The notes beneath the pieces were generated by a model. It was not told the DNA's origin and did no database searches. It was given only the letters and a program-made list of their open reading frames with translations. From Pseudomonadota bacterium (GTDB lineage: Bacteria; Desulfobacterota; Desulfobulbia; Desulfobulbales; Desulfocapsaceae): DNA of 64,000 bases. The position numbers and the translations under genes were made by a program. Of this stretch, positions 1 to 8,855 are shown in pieces. Numbering within the stretch: position 1 is the stretch's first letter; each line of letters begins with the position of its first letter. Location: NCBI GenBank assembly GCA_018817385.1, contig JAHIUA010000084.1, positions 1-64,000 on the forward strand, in the 5' to 3' direction.

Positions 1-133
1 AAATCTGCTGCAAATTTGACAAATCGGCCCATATTTCCATGGCTTTTCGTTAAATAGACCTGCTATTCGCCTCAAATCCATGAAAATCTGGTCTCGATTT
101 CTCTAATTTTCGCTACGATTCTCTAAATCCGAC
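1..133. repeat. MITE-like repeat, copy 1 (left end outside window)
   Basis: These 133 bases match 48164-48296 with three mismatches. The right end, followed by CAGACTC, gives the terminal inverted repeat GAGTCTGTCGGATTTAG when read on the minus strand. This pairs with the left terminal repeat of the second copy, GAGCCTGTCGGACTTAG. No reading frame is carried. It is best read as a short non-autonomous element whose left terminus lies just beyond the window. Confidence 0.75.
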
Positions 134-474
134 AGACTCCCAGTGAGGGATAAATAGTTCTGGAATCTCCAATTATGTGACAAGAAGTGAAAGGGTTACT
201 CACCTTCGCACAGGAAAAGAGTGCCTGGATGGAGTGGGGAATATCAAAAAAGGCGCCTTATTGTATGCTATGTGATGTCTAGGTCGATGAGAGAAGGGTG
301 CGTTGCATCGCTTTGCAGGAGGTGTCAAGTCCTTTCAACTTGCTGTGGTCAAGAAGTCGTGGGATGGTGAGAAAAAGGCAGTTAACAGTCGTCTGGGGCT
401 GGCTGGTAAGGTTGCAATGGAGTAAGTGAACGAAAGTTTGTTTGCCAGGAGGAATGTGCTAAGCCAGCAAGGCA

Positions 475-841
475 GTGTTAGTCTTAGGTTCTCGGGGACG
501 TTTTTATGATGTACAGCGTCTGCTGGACGATCTTTATGCCTCTCTTGCTGGCAGGTCCACCACCGGACTCTTAAGCGCTCTGTGGGTACGACATTCTCCT
601 GCTCGACGAATTGGGGTACATATCGCTCAACAAGGAGCAGATGGATGCGTTCTTCAAACTCATGAAGGAGCGATATGAAGCTGGTAAATCCACCATCATT
701 ACTACTAACCTTGAACCGGAAGAGTGGTATCAACTCCTGAAACCGAAAGATATGGTTGATGCACTGCTCGACCGTCTTTATCACCGCTGTATTGTCATAA
801 AGATTGATGGACAATCATTACGTGGCGGCTCATCCGACTAA
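475..841 (+). pseudogene. istB: IS21-type IstB ATPase remnant (frameshifted)
   Basis: The C-terminal half of an IS21 helper ATPase is visible in two frames. The first frame gives RFYDVQRLLDDLYASLAGRS. The reading must then shift by one base at about 570-585 to continue as YDILLLDELGYISLNKEQMD (a Walker B strand) and on through ERYEAGKSTIITTNLEPEEW to a stop at 841. The Walker A half is not recognisable upstream, so the gene is both truncated and frameshifted. No istA transposase is seen. It sits next to the MITE copy in a zone of decayed mobile DNA and is certainly non-functional as an IstB. Confidence 0.8.
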
Positions 842-1601
842 CACTTCTCGTTCTTCTTTCCTCACTGAAAATTCCTGCTATCCCATTCTCAAAATCCTTG
901 CCCCCTCTATATGCTTTTTCATTCCGGATAGGTTACTGATTGTAGCGCATGAGGCGGGGCAGTTTGTCATGGAATAAGTGGGTTAGATATTTTAAATCCC
1001 AATTTTATTAAAGCATTGGACGGAGTACTCGGGGAATTTCTTTACCGATGGCTAACGTCTCATTTGGAGACCTGTTCAAAGTCAGGATAGGAAATATAAG
1101 CATTTGAAAGGTGCTAACGATAAGGTGAAGAAAGAGTTCCCTGGCGTCGCTGAACCAGAAGGCAGGAGTCTTCTATCATTGGCAATGAGGTGTGTTGCCA
1201 GCGGTTCGAAAATAGGTGTTGTATGACGTGAGAATATTACGTACGGTGGTGTTCCAGCAAAAAATGGTAGTCCAGCAGGAGACGGGCCAGCTAGGGTAAA
1301 AATGATTTGTTAAAGCAAGTGGCCCTCAGGATATTTTTCAAGTACTGTGATCGATTTTTTTGTAGGTTGAATGCGTGGCGTGGAGTTGATTCGCTCTATT
1401 GGTTACGGAAAGAAGATCAGCTGGAACGAGGTGATAGCGTTGAGATGTTTTACAACAGCATATGGTGTCACTTTTTTTTGGGGGTCTATCTGAGTCCAAA
1501 AGAGTGATGGTTTTGAAAAATGCAGCCTGAGAAACTGTGTCTATTGGTATTGGATTACATCACGTCGTAGCTGATGAACGTGTTGAAACTCCTTCGAAAC
1601 T
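842..1601. other. 760-base stretch without a recognisable gene
   Basis: Only short open frames of under 70 codons occur, none with a recognisable product or convincing ribosome binding site. The stretch lies between the istB remnant and the 3' end of fliW, so it probably consists of decayed insertion DNA. No clear terminator for the fliW transcript was found. Confidence 0.5.
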
Positions 1602-2033
1602 TCACTCTTTGTTGGTGGCAGGGAGTGGGGTTTTGGATTTGTATTCACTATCTTCTAAGATAATCTGTATGGCCCTGTTGCTCTTTGGAGAAAAAAGTAT
1701 GGGAGCTGCCAGGTTGATAGTTATTTTCTGATCCGGCGGTACAGTTACCACAGTTAAGGTGAAACACTCATCGTCTTCATCCATTTGCAGGGTGTGTCTT
1801 TCTGAGGTGTCTGGAGTTACTTTGTAATTCAGGAAAAAATTACTCGGGTCAGTGAGAACAAAGGCGATGCCAGTATCATCTACACTCTGGATCCAGAAGA
1901 GTGGTCCTTCTTTTTTGTTTGGCATGACGATGAAATGATGAAGGTTGGGCAATCCAATCATTCCAGCTGGAAAACAGAGAAGGTTTGCTTCGTCATATTC
2001 AACTTCGCCAAATCGCGTCTGTATCTTTTTCAT
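1602..2033 (-). CDS. fliW: flagellar assembly factor FliW
   Basis: A 143-residue protein starting MKKIQTRFGEVEY and containing the family pattern FPAGMIGLPNLHHF, followed by a PLFWIQS-type strand and a DP-x-FFLNY segment. FliW binds CsrA at an allosteric site and also binds flagellin, so free flagellin releases CsrA and represses further flagellin translation. The start overlaps the end of csrA by 4 bases, implying coupled translation and balanced amounts of the two partners. It is the last gene of the flagellar locus, directly after the filament-junction genes. Length is normal for the family. Confidence 0.93.
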   Translation of the reverse strand: MKKIQTRFGEVEYDEANLLCFPAGMIGLPNLHHFIVMPNKKEGPLFWIQSVDDTGIAFVLTDPSNFFLNYKVTPDTSERHTLQMDEDDECFTLTVVTVPPDQKITINLAAPILFSPKSNRAIQIILEDSEYKSKTPLPATNKE

Positions 2034-2272
2034 GGTTTGTTTCTATCTGTTGAAAGGTTCGAACTGATGGCACCAAGGTCGGTCATGCTCCACTGGGATG
2101 CTTCGAGGTTTGCTTGGGTGATTTTGTCGTAGAGCTCTTGTCTGTAAATTTTTCGATCTTTGGGGGCTTCAATTCCAACGCGAACACCTCCCCCTTTCAA
2201 TTCAATGATTTTAATGGTGATATCATCGCCAATGATAATCCCTTCACCGGCCTTTCTGGTCAAAACGAGCAT
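2030..2272 (-). CDS. csrA: carbon storage regulator CsrA
   Basis: An 80-residue RNA-binding regulator starting MLVLTRKAGEGIIIGDDI, with the family core IKIIELKGGGVRVGIEAP and then a C-terminal extension. The start at 2272 is chosen because GGAG lies seven bases upstream; an in-frame longer reading adds a non-family leader. CsrA dimers bind GGA motifs in mRNA leaders, classically that of flagellin. The C-terminal tail beyond the core is somewhat longer than in enterobacterial CsrA, as is common where FliW controls it. It precedes fliW and follows flgL with a gap of about 100 bases. Confidence 0.95.
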   Translation of the reverse strand: MLVLTRKAGEGIIIGDDITIKIIELKGGGVRVGIEAPKDRKIYRQELYDKITQANLEASQWSMTDLGAISSNLSTDRNKP

Positions 2273-2375
2273 GTGGTGCTCCAAGTATATTACTGCATAA
2301 CATATCAAAATATGTATCAAAATTTCTTTATGCTATGCAAAAAAAAAGAGAATGTCAATTGGTAGTTTTAAAGTT

Positions 2376-3416
2376 CTAAAAATAATCAAGAATGGAAATC
2401 TGGGAGACTTTGGAGGTGATGCTCAAGGCTGCCTGAAAGGCGGTTTCCTGTTTGATGATGTCGTTAAAGGTCTCAATGGCATCAGCGTCTTCATAGCGTG
2501 ATAAAATTTGATAAAGATCAATCCTTACGTCTTCCTGGTGAAGCATGGCTGTATCTACTCGGCTCGCTCTGTTTCCTAACTGACTGCGAAGGCGCCTGTT
2601 CTGGTCAGCCGCAGTTTCGAGATCATCAATACTGGCCTGAAGGCCACCACCTGCAGCAAGAGGATCATCAATATTTCCAGCGCGCAAGGCTTCTTCAGTG
2701 CGAGTGAGCACGCTGAAAATATCAATTCTGTCTGTGTCCGAGGCATAAACAGCAGGAGGAGATGGACCGCCTGCCTGCATGATACTATTACTGATCCCCA
2801 AGAAGAGATCATTACCCGTGAGATTGGACTCAAGGTATTCACCAGGTGTGATTTCCAGCTCTGTGGGATTTGCATCTCCCATATAAAGATACGGCCAGGT
2901 AGTAGAATCAGCTGGGTCATATGGCGGATTGAGATTGAGTGGGTCAACCGGGGGATTAGGATTGTAATTGGGGTTTTCGATGAATGGCTTGGTGTTTTCA
3001 GCGTATCCTGAAAAGATATATTTCCCATCAACCTGGGCATTGGCTGAATCAAGGAGTTCTTGTTTCATATTTGCTACTTCATCGGCAAAAATTGTAAGAT
3101 CTTGCGGACTCATAGCACCGTTGATGGCATTGATAGATATTTCTTTAATCCGTTGCAGGATATTTTCGATATGGTTCAGGTGTCCGTCAGTGGCTTGCAT
3201 TTTATCTGAAGTGACACCCATGGTTTCCAGGTATCGATCGGTGTGCATCAGCTGGGTACGAGTGGTCAGTACAGGACGAATGGCGCTGGGATCATCAGAG
3301 GGGTTGTTCAGTTTTATCCCGGTAGCTCCCTGCATCCGAAGCTCTTCCAGACGGCTGGTGACTCGACTGAGATTTGTCTGGAGCATGCGATACGTGGTAC
3401 TTTCTGTGGCTTTCAT
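2376..3416 (-). CDS. flgL: hook-filament junction protein FlgL
   Basis: A 346-residue flagellin-like protein. The N-terminal helix has the junction-protein pattern STTYRMLQTNLSRV...GIKLNNPSDDP, and the C-terminal helix ends FQAALSITSKVSQISILDYF, as in flagellin D0 regions. FlgL joins the FlgK layer to the filament. It follows flgK by 25 bases. The central variable region is rich in Pro and Asn (residues about 150-180), which is unremarkable for this family. Confidence 0.93.
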   Translation of the reverse strand: MKATESTTYRMLQTNLSRVTSRLEELRMQGATGIKLNNPSDDPSAIRPVLTTRTQLMHTDRYLETMGVTSDKMQATDGHLNHIENILQRIKEISINAINGAMSPQDLTIFADEVANMKQELLDSANAQVDGKYIFSGYAENTKPFIENPNYNPNPPVDPLNLNPPYDPADSTTWPYLYMGDANPTELEITPGEYLESNLTGNDLFLGISNSIMQAGGPSPPAVYASDTDRIDIFSVLTRTEEALRAGNIDDPLAAGGGLQASIDDLETAADQNRRLRSQLGNRASRVDTAMLHQEDVRIDLYQILSRYEDADAIETFNDIIKQETAFQAALSITSKVSQISILDYF

Positions 3417-3441
3417 AGGTGATCTCCAAAAAACTCAGTTA

Positions 3442-4863
3442 TCATTTCAGTCCAATTATGACGTCCATCATCTCATCAACAGTGGAAAGGAATTTGGCTG
3501 AGGATTCAAAACCTCGCTGATATTGAATGAGGCTGATCATTTCTTCATCCAAAGAGACACCAGATAACCCGTCGCGCATATTTTGAAACTGGACCATAGC
3601 ATCTTCCGCTCCTCCCAGAGCAAGTTTGTTCTGATTGGATTCTATACCCACTTCGGCAGTCATTTTTCCATAATAGGCACCAAAGGTGTCACTGCCGTTG
3701 ATGAGAAAGGTTTCGCCAAGGCTGGAAATAATGAGGGCATTTCTATTGTCCCCAGGAGCAACGGTTGCCGGTGGAGTTGGGGCGCTTGCAGCCGCTACCT
3801 GATTGGAATCGGTAAGAATTACTGACATATTACGGGCTGCATCCAGCCAGGGATCAGAGGCTGGTGGCGGTGGCAGAGGATTGGGAGGAGAAAAAAAGTT
3901 TCGATCAGTAAGTGAATCAAGACCAGCTCCTGCGTAATGAACAGTATTGACTGCTTCGGTAATCTCATAGGCAAGTCTATCAAGATCGTCTTTCAGTGAA
4001 GGAATAAATTGATCCCGGATGTTGACTAAACCTTTGAATTCACCTCCCATTTGGTTCAGACCGATGTCTCTGGTAACACCACCGGTATGGAGGACAAGAG
4101 TCAGGTCACTGCCGCTTGTTACGGCTTCAATTTCCATGGCGATGTTTCCCTGGACCAAGGGAAGGCCTCCTGGCAACTGGACGGCAAGCATGCCTTTAGA
4201 GTCTTCATATGTCTGGATACCTAGGGATGTTGCCAGGTCTTTGGCTAGCAGATCACGACGATCGCGGGCACTGTTTGCAGTTTGACCTTGGACTTCAATG
4301 GTAAAGATCCGTTCGTTGAGTTCAGCGATTTCAGAGATCTGGGAATTGACAGCAGCGACTTTTGATATTAGAGAGTCATTGACATTTTCTTTGACTTTAT
4401 TGAGTTCATTGGCGGTGAGATTGAATTTTTCGGCAAGCAGTTCGCCCCTCTGGATAACGATGTCTCGTTCTACCAGGCCGGAAGGATTGGCGGAGAGTTC
4501 CTGCCAGGAGTCAAAGAAGCGATTTATTTCTGTGGAGATATTTTCTTCACCGATGCTGAAAATTCTTTCCAGTTCGGAAAGTGCATTGGTTTGACCATTC
4601 TGGAGACCAAATTCGATGGATTTTTCCTGGAGCATATTGGTGACAAAGATATCATGGTCACGGCTGACATCGGATATAACAACACCCTGGCCAACAAAAA
4701 AACTACCGAAGGCCATGGAAGGATAGGGAGAAAGCTCTGCACTCTGACGTGAATAGCCTTCGGTGTTGACGTTGGATATATTGTTGCCGACAATCTCGAT
4801 GGACTTCTGGTTTACACCGAGGGCGGTTTTACCGGCGTTGAGTGCTGTGAAGAGTCCTGCCAT
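3442..4863 (-). CDS. flgK: hook-associated protein 1 FlgK
   Basis: A 473-residue axial protein. The N-terminus LFTALNAGKTALGVNQKSIE leads into the rod/hook signature GNNISNVNTEGYSRQ, and the C-terminus SLIQYQRGFESSAKFLSTVD is the conserved D0 helix. It forms the first junction layer on top of the hook. It lies directly after flgN with one base between stop and start. At 473 residues it is short among FlgK proteins (commonly 450-650), suggesting a reduced outer domain. Confidence 0.94.
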   Translation of the reverse strand: MAGLFTALNAGKTALGVNQKSIEIVGNNISNVNTEGYSRQSAELSPYPSMAFGSFFVGQGVVISDVSRDHDIFVTNMLQEKSIEFGLQNGQTNALSELERIFSIGEENISTEINRFFDSWQELSANPSGLVERDIVIQRGELLAEKFNLTANELNKVKENVNDSLISKVAAVNSQISEIAELNERIFTIEVQGQTANSARDRRDLLAKDLATSLGIQTYEDSKGMLAVQLPGGLPLVQGNIAMEIEAVTSGSDLTLVLHTGGVTRDIGLNQMGGEFKGLVNIRDQFIPSLKDDLDRLAYEITEAVNTVHYAGAGLDSLTDRNFFSPPNPLPPPPASDPWLDAARNMSVILTDSNQVAAASAPTPPATVAPGDNRNALIISSLGETFLINGSDTFGAYYGKMTAEVGIESNQNKLALGGAEDAMVQFQNMRDGLSGVSLDEEMISLIQYQRGFESSAKFLSTVDEMMDVIIGLK

Positions 4864-4864
4864 G

Positions 4865-5224
4865 TCACACCTGTCCTGAGAGAAGTCGACCGTTAATTTT
4901 AGAATTTACCATCCCGGCATTGGCTGAGTAGCCGGAGGCAACTGTACGTTTTCCAAAAAATTCCATGGTTTCTCTGATCCAGCCAAGGGTGGCTTTGAAG
5001 AGATAGGCGTTGCGTCTGTTTTCGTGGCGGATGATTCCTGCAATTTCCTTATCCTCTTCATCCAGTACCTTCATGTGTGCCAGAATCTGAATAATTTCTT
5101 CTTTCTCCTCCATGGTCCTGGCCAAGGCTTCCATGTCCAGGGCTTTGGCATTCTCTCGTTCTTTCAGAATAACGTTATGCAAACGTACAAGGTATTCGTG
5201 AGTTGTTCCGGGGCTCATGATCAT
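4865..5224 (-). CDS. flgN: FlgN-type export chaperone
   Basis: A 119-residue, largely helical protein: a long amphipathic helix with LHNVILKERENAKALDMEAL, then MEEKEEIIQIL, ending in a variable tail with SGYSANAGMVNSKING. This C-terminal Y/N/G-rich tail and the position between flgM and flgK are typical of FlgN, the cytosolic chaperone that delivers FlgK and FlgL to the export gate. The start overlaps the flgM stop by 4 bases. Sequence identity in this family is low, so the call rests on length, helix pattern and context. Confidence 0.8.
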   Translation of the reverse strand: MIMSPGTTHEYLVRLHNVILKERENAKALDMEALARTMEEKEEIIQILAHMKVLDEEDKEIAGIIRHENRRNAYLFKATLGWIRETMEFFGKRTVASGYSANAGMVNSKINGRLLSGQV

Positions 5225-5505
5225 TTTGTCTCCATGAGGAACTGAAGCAGATTTGAGGCAACTTTATTCAGATCGGGTTCATAGGATCCATTACTGATTT
5301 GAGCCTTGAGTTCTGCAACCTTTTCTGCCCTGCCACTGTTGTCGCCACCAGCCTGCATTTTATGCACATCCTGTAAAACCGAGGAAAATTGCACCTGATC
5401 TCCTTCCTGCATTGGACCAGTTTTTTTCTCGGTCTGCGCCTTTTCACCTTTTTTTATGCTGCCTATCTGTCCAAGGCCGCCAATTCCGAAAAATTCAACA
5501 CTCAT
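5221..5505 (-). CDS. flgM: anti-sigma28 factor FlgM
   Basis: A 94-residue small acidic protein with a C-terminal FlgM signature, KVAELKAQISNGSYEPDLNK followed by VASNLLQF. FlgM binds FliA until the hook is complete and is then exported. The start at 5505 is preferred: AGGTGAT precedes it, and the longer open frame overlaps the upstream gene. It is followed by flgN with a 4-base overlap. A candidate FliA promoter lies before the upstream unknown gene (6191-6218), so FlgM would be under autogenous control. Confidence 0.88.
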   Translation of the reverse strand: MSVEFFGIGGLGQIGSIKKGEKAQTEKKTGPMQEGDQVQFSSVLQDVHKMQAGGDNSGRAEKVAELKAQISNGSYEPDLNKVASNLLQFLMETK

Positions 5506-5530
5506 GTTATCACCTGTATTCGGTCTTGAT

Positions 5531-6112
5531 TTAAGATACCTGTTCCTGGCTGTCCACGTTTGCCCAGGTGTCAAGTTTGTTCATTACTGCATCATAGGTT
5601 TCGTAAGAGATGTCAGGAAGTGAGCCGCCAAAGGCGTCAAGGGCTTCGCTGAATCCATTTTCTACCCCTTCTTTAATGGCTGCCAGTCTGGAAGGATCGC
5701 CCCCTGCAACAGCTATGGCAAAATCTACAATACGATCAGAAGTTTGTCCAACCCCAAAGTAGCCATCTTCGCCAATAAGTTCTGTGGCCTCTTCCGGGCT
5801 GAGACTACTGATGTCAATTTTCTGGGTGCCATTGGCAGCTTGAAATTCGATTCCCTGCTCTTTGAGCATATTAACAACCAACCCTCTTAGCAGGCTATAT
5901 TGATCCTGCGATGTTTCTGTCTGTATGGTCAGAGAACTGGAGTAGGTCATAGACACTTCCTGATGCCGGCTAATGGTGACTGAATCAGATCCTGTTATCG
6001 GCTTGTTTGGATTAGTTGTCTGTTTATCTGCCAGGCGATTCAAATTTTTATTGTTATGTTGTCGAAGTTCGTGAGGATTGAGATGCGCCTGGTTGCTGAT
6101 TGCATTTGCCAT
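5531..6112 (-). CDS. uncharacterised flagellar-locus protein
   Basis: A 193-residue soluble protein with no signal peptide or membrane segment. The N-terminal 55 residues are polar and low-complexity (many Asn, Gln, Thr). The C-terminal part is better ordered, with SLSPEEATELIGEDGYFGV, then RIVDFAIAVAGGDPSRLAAI and GSLPDISYETYDAVMNKLD. The closing pattern resembles the DUF5610-like proteins found in some flagellar clusters, but I cannot verify that assignment. It is the first gene of the flgM-flgN-flgK-flgL-csrA-fliW set, just after a candidate sigma28 promoter, so a late flagellar role (secreted substrate or assembly helper) is plausible. Function unknown. Confidence 0.75.
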   Translation of the reverse strand: MANAISNQAHLNPHELRQHNNKNLNRLADKQTTNPNKPITGSDSVTISRHQEVSMTYSSSLTIQTETSQDQYSLLRGLVVNMLKEQGIEFQAANGTQKIDISSLSPEEATELIGEDGYFGVGQTSDRIVDFAIAVAGGDPSRLAAIKEGVENGFSEALDAFGGSLPDISYETYDAVMNKLDTWANVDSQEQVS

Positions 6113-6190
6113 TATTTTCGCCTCCTTGCAGTCTTATTATGCGTCCGTGCATAGAATGTAAGAGATCTATTTGAATTTCTCTTATACTCT

Positions 6191-6218
6191 ATATCGGATT
6201 GTTAGAAGGAGAAGTTTA
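6191..6218 (-). promoter_or_regulatory. candidate FliA (sigma28) promoter
   Basis: On the minus strand TAAA is followed after 16 bases by TCCGATAT, close to the sigma28 consensus TAAA-N15-GCCGATAA. It lies about 80 bases upstream of the gene at 6112, which leads the flgM-flgN-flgK-flgL group, the class usually driven by FliA. The spacing is one base long and the -10 has mismatches, so support is moderate. Confidence 0.45.
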
Positions 6219-6242
6219 GGGTCTTCGCCTTAACTTCGTAAC

Positions 6243-6269
6243 TTTTTGTAACATAACCTGTTACAAAAA
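6243..6269. terminator. AT-rich inverted repeat, possible bidirectional terminator
   Basis: TTTTTGTAAC, a 7-base loop, then GTTACAAAAA: a perfect 10-base stem ending in A/T tracts. It follows flgJ and precedes the late-gene promoter. The GC content of the stem is low, so termination would be leaky. The rest of the 365-base gap (6113-6477) holds the sigma28 candidate and no reading frame. Confidence 0.4.
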
Positions 6270-6477
6270 ATAAAGTATCTCATCAGAGCTGCTCCTTCCA
6301 GTTAAGGCACATATCCTTTTTTGTCAGGGGGCATGCCTTGCAGTTGATAAGAGTTATCAAGGAGTCAGGTTAGGGAAAGCGGAGGAACGAAGCGGTGCTG
6401 TGTGGTTTTTTTATCTGGACGCTTGCTTGGAATCTTTAAATTTGGTTTAGGATAAAAACGATATTCTATTCCAATTG

Positions 6478-6804
6478 CTATTTATTGTTACCAGGAGCAG
6501 GAAGTTGTTCTTTCAGTTGGTTGTACATTGCTTCACCAACTCCCATACCTTTTCCGGCTGCGGTTTGTTTTGCCAGTTCCATATCGAGCATTTCTTTGTA
6601 GAGCTCACTTGACATATCCTTTTCAAAGAGTCCACTTTCAGGAACAGTTTTACGCATGGCCTTGTACATCTCGTTGATGTAGATGGCTTCAAATTCTCGA
6701 CATGTTTGACGGAGGGCATGCAGTTCCTTCTCTTTGGGATCGGTTGCCTGGTTTTTTGTGTCGCTGGCTGAAAGCATTGTTCTCGGGTCGATGGAAAGAT
6801 TCAT
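6478..6804 (-). CDS. flgJ: rod-binding protein FlgJ (N-terminal domain only)
   Basis: A 108-residue protein with the Rod-binding signature: CREFEAIYINEMYKAMRKTV, then MSSELYKEMLDMELAKQTA and GMGVGEAMYNQL. It caps and scaffolds the rod in the periplasm. The peptidoglycan-hydrolase domain present in enterobacterial FlgJ is absent, as in many delta-type bacteria, so a separate muramidase must open the wall. The start at 6804 was chosen because the family begins shortly before the LRQTCREFE helix and the longer open frame runs back through flgI in another frame. It follows flgI by 25 bases. Confidence 0.88.
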   Translation of the reverse strand: MNLSIDPRTMLSASDTKNQATDPKEKELHALRQTCREFEAIYINEMYKAMRKTVPESGLFEKDMSSELYKEMLDMELAKQTAAGKGMGVGEAMYNQLKEQLPAPGNNK

Positions 6805-6829
6805 GTGTTTGTGTCCATATTTTTTGATA

Positions 6830-7942
6830 TCAGAGGACGATGAATTCGCCCTGCATAGCTCCTGCGGCCTTGATCGCCTGGAATATGGCGATAAGATCCC
6901 TTGGCGTCGCCCCAATGGCGTTGAGTGCATCAGCAACTTCTCCAATGGAAACACCTTCTTTGACCACCATGATTTCACCATCATCTTCAATGACGTCAAT
7001 TGTGGTTTGGGGGGTAACCACAGTTTGACCTGGTGCCAGAGGATTTGGTTGAGATACCTCGAAGCTTTCTTTGATAACAAGAGAAAGGTTTCCATGGGAT
7101 ACTGCAACAGTAGAAAGGCGGACGTCCTGGCCCATGACTATGGTGCCTGTTCTTTCGTTAACGACCACTCGGGCATTGGAGTCGATTTTTACCTTTATCC
7201 CCTCAATTGAGGCGACAAAGCGAACCGTGTCGTCGAGAAAATTTTCAGGAATTGTCACTTTTATTGTTGCTGAATCGACTGGGAATGCCGTGTTTTCACC
7301 ATAAATTTCATTTATGGAATTACTCATGTTCGATGCAGTCGTGAAATCGGCTTGCCGTAAGGTATAGGAGAGAAAACCGTTTTCTCCAAACTGGGTAGGG
7401 ACAACTCTTTCGATGGTTGCCCCACTGGCAATTCTACCTACGGTTGGATGATTTTGTTGAGCCTTGGCAGCCTTTCCGCCAAAAGAGAAGGCCCCTATGG
7501 TTAAAGGTCCTTGTGCCACGGCATAGACTTTTCCATCCGGTCCCTTTAAGGGGGTAAGAAGAAGATTCCCGCCAGCAAGACTATCAGCATCTCCTATGGA
7601 AGAGACTTGGACATCAATGGTAGAACCGGGTTTGGAAAAAGGCGGCAGGGTGGCCATAACCATAACCGCAGCGACATTGTTGACTTTAATATTTTCAAAA
7701 TCTGTTGGATTGACTGTGATCCCTTGACGAACCAACATATTATAGAGAGCCTGTCTGGTGAAAAGGACTTTCTTGAGGTCGTCGCCAGTACCGGCAAGAC
7801 CGGTAACCAGACCGTAGCCGACGAGCTGATTGTTCCGTACCCCACTGATTTCGGCAATGTCTTTAATGCGTGCTCCCCAGCTATTGGAGCTGAGAATAGT
7901 CAAAAGAAGAAGTAAGGTGATGGAGAAGTGCATTCGCCGCAT
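6830..7942 (-). CDS. flgI: flagellar P-ring protein FlgI
   Basis: A 370-residue periplasmic protein with a signal peptide (about residues 1-23, ending SSNSWGA) and the family opening ARIKDIAEISGVRNNQLVGY followed by GLVTGLAGTGDD. The C-terminus ALNAIGATPRDLIAIFQAIK and AGAMQGEFIVL is diagnostic. It polymerises around the distal rod in the peptidoglycan layer. About 225 bases separate it from flgH upstream; no gene is seen in that gap. Confidence 0.96.
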   Translation of the reverse strand: MRRMHFSITLLLLLTILSSNSWGARIKDIAEISGVRNNQLVGYGLVTGLAGTGDDLKKVLFTRQALYNMLVRQGITVNPTDFENIKVNNVAAVMVMATLPPFSKPGSTIDVQVSSIGDADSLAGGNLLLTPLKGPDGKVYAVAQGPLTIGAFSFGGKAAKAQQNHPTVGRIASGATIERVVPTQFGENGFLSYTLRQADFTTASNMSNSINEIYGENTAFPVDSATIKVTIPENFLDDTVRFVASIEGIKVKIDSNARVVVNERTGTIVMGQDVRLSTVAVSHGNLSLVIKESFEVSQPNPLAPGQTVVTPQTTIDVIEDDGEIMVVKEGVSIGEVADALNAIGATPRDLIAIFQAIKAAGAMQGEFIVL

Positions 7943-8167
7943 TATAATTCCATGGGGTTAGAGGTAATCAACATAAGGTTGTAGGGTCCACAACAGCTCT
8001 TTGTTTCCGACGGGCTATTGTAGGCGGACTCTTTGTTAGTCAAAAAACTCAACGTTAAAAATGGCAGTTAGATGCCGGTTGGTAACTATTGGTTGTGCCT
8101 CGCTCTCGACTGGGTAGGTGCTTCTGTGACACTGCGTAGAGGTTGGAGTACAGGGCAACGTCTGCGG

Positions 8168-8854
8168 TCAGAAGGGCCAGACATTATCGAGAACTCGCAT
8201 GAGCCAGCCTGGTTTTTGTTTGTCACTGATTGCGCCTTTTCCGGTATAAGAAATTCTGGCATTGAGAACATTTTTAGAATCTATAGTATTATTCGAGAGA
8301 ATATCTACAGGACGAATGATGCCGGTCATGTAAATTATCTGTACTTCATTGTTCACCCGAACCTCTTTTCCTCCTCGAATCTTTAGATTGCCATTGCCAT
8401 AGACTTTGATAACCTGCGTTGTGAGGGAGGCAACCAGGTCTTCTTTTCTGACAGTGGTGCCCGATCCTTCGAATGTGTTGGCAAAGTTGGCTTCAACCAG
8501 ATTAGCGATATCGATATTCGGGTTATTGGCCACCAGGGTAGAGTTTTCGAGACCAAGGAGATGAGGGATGCCCGCAGACATACTGGAACTCCGGTCGGTA
8601 TTGGTGGAAGCCTGTTTGGAGGCACTGGCCTGTTCAGAAATTGTGACGGTTACCAGGTCACCAACGGTTCTGGCCTTATGATCAGCGTACAGCGAATGTT
8701 GTTCGCCGGGCCAGAGTGATCCGTTTGTCTGTGGGGTATCTCTACTTTCCTGGATTTCTTCAAGTGGTTCCGGGATTTCCACAACCTGTTGCTCCCTTGT
8801 ACTGCAAGAGGCGAGGCAGAATATTATGACGAGGAAGTGGAATATTTGTTTCAT
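8168..8854 (-). CDS. flgH: flagellar L-ring lipoprotein FlgH
   Basis: A 228-residue outer-membrane ring protein. The N-terminus FLVIIFCLASCSTREQQ is a lipoprotein signal with the acylated Cys in LASC. The body carries NGSLWPGEQHSLYADHKART, VGDLVTVTISE and LKIRGGKEVRVNNEVQ, all FlgH hallmarks. It anchors the rod at the outer membrane, confirming a diderm cell. It starts one base after the flgA stop codon. Confidence 0.95.
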   Translation of the reverse strand: MKQIFHFLVIIFCLASCSTREQQVVEIPEPLEEIQESRDTPQTNGSLWPGEQHSLYADHKARTVGDLVTVTISEQASASKQASTNTDRSSSMSAGIPHLLGLENSTLVANNPNIDIANLVEANFANTFEGSGTTVRKEDLVASLTTQVIKVYGNGNLKIRGGKEVRVNNEVQIIYMTGIIRPVDILSNNTIDSKNVLNARISYTGKGAISDKQKPGWLMRVLDNVWPF

Positions 8855-8855
8855 G

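Noticed and set aside
335-814. 159-codon open frame on the minus strand
   Set aside because: It is the antisense shadow of the istB remnant and has no family character of its own.
6805-7107. In-frame upstream extension of flgJ
   Set aside because: It runs through flgI in another frame and gives a sequence unlike the rod-binding family; the start at 6804 fits FlgJ proteins.
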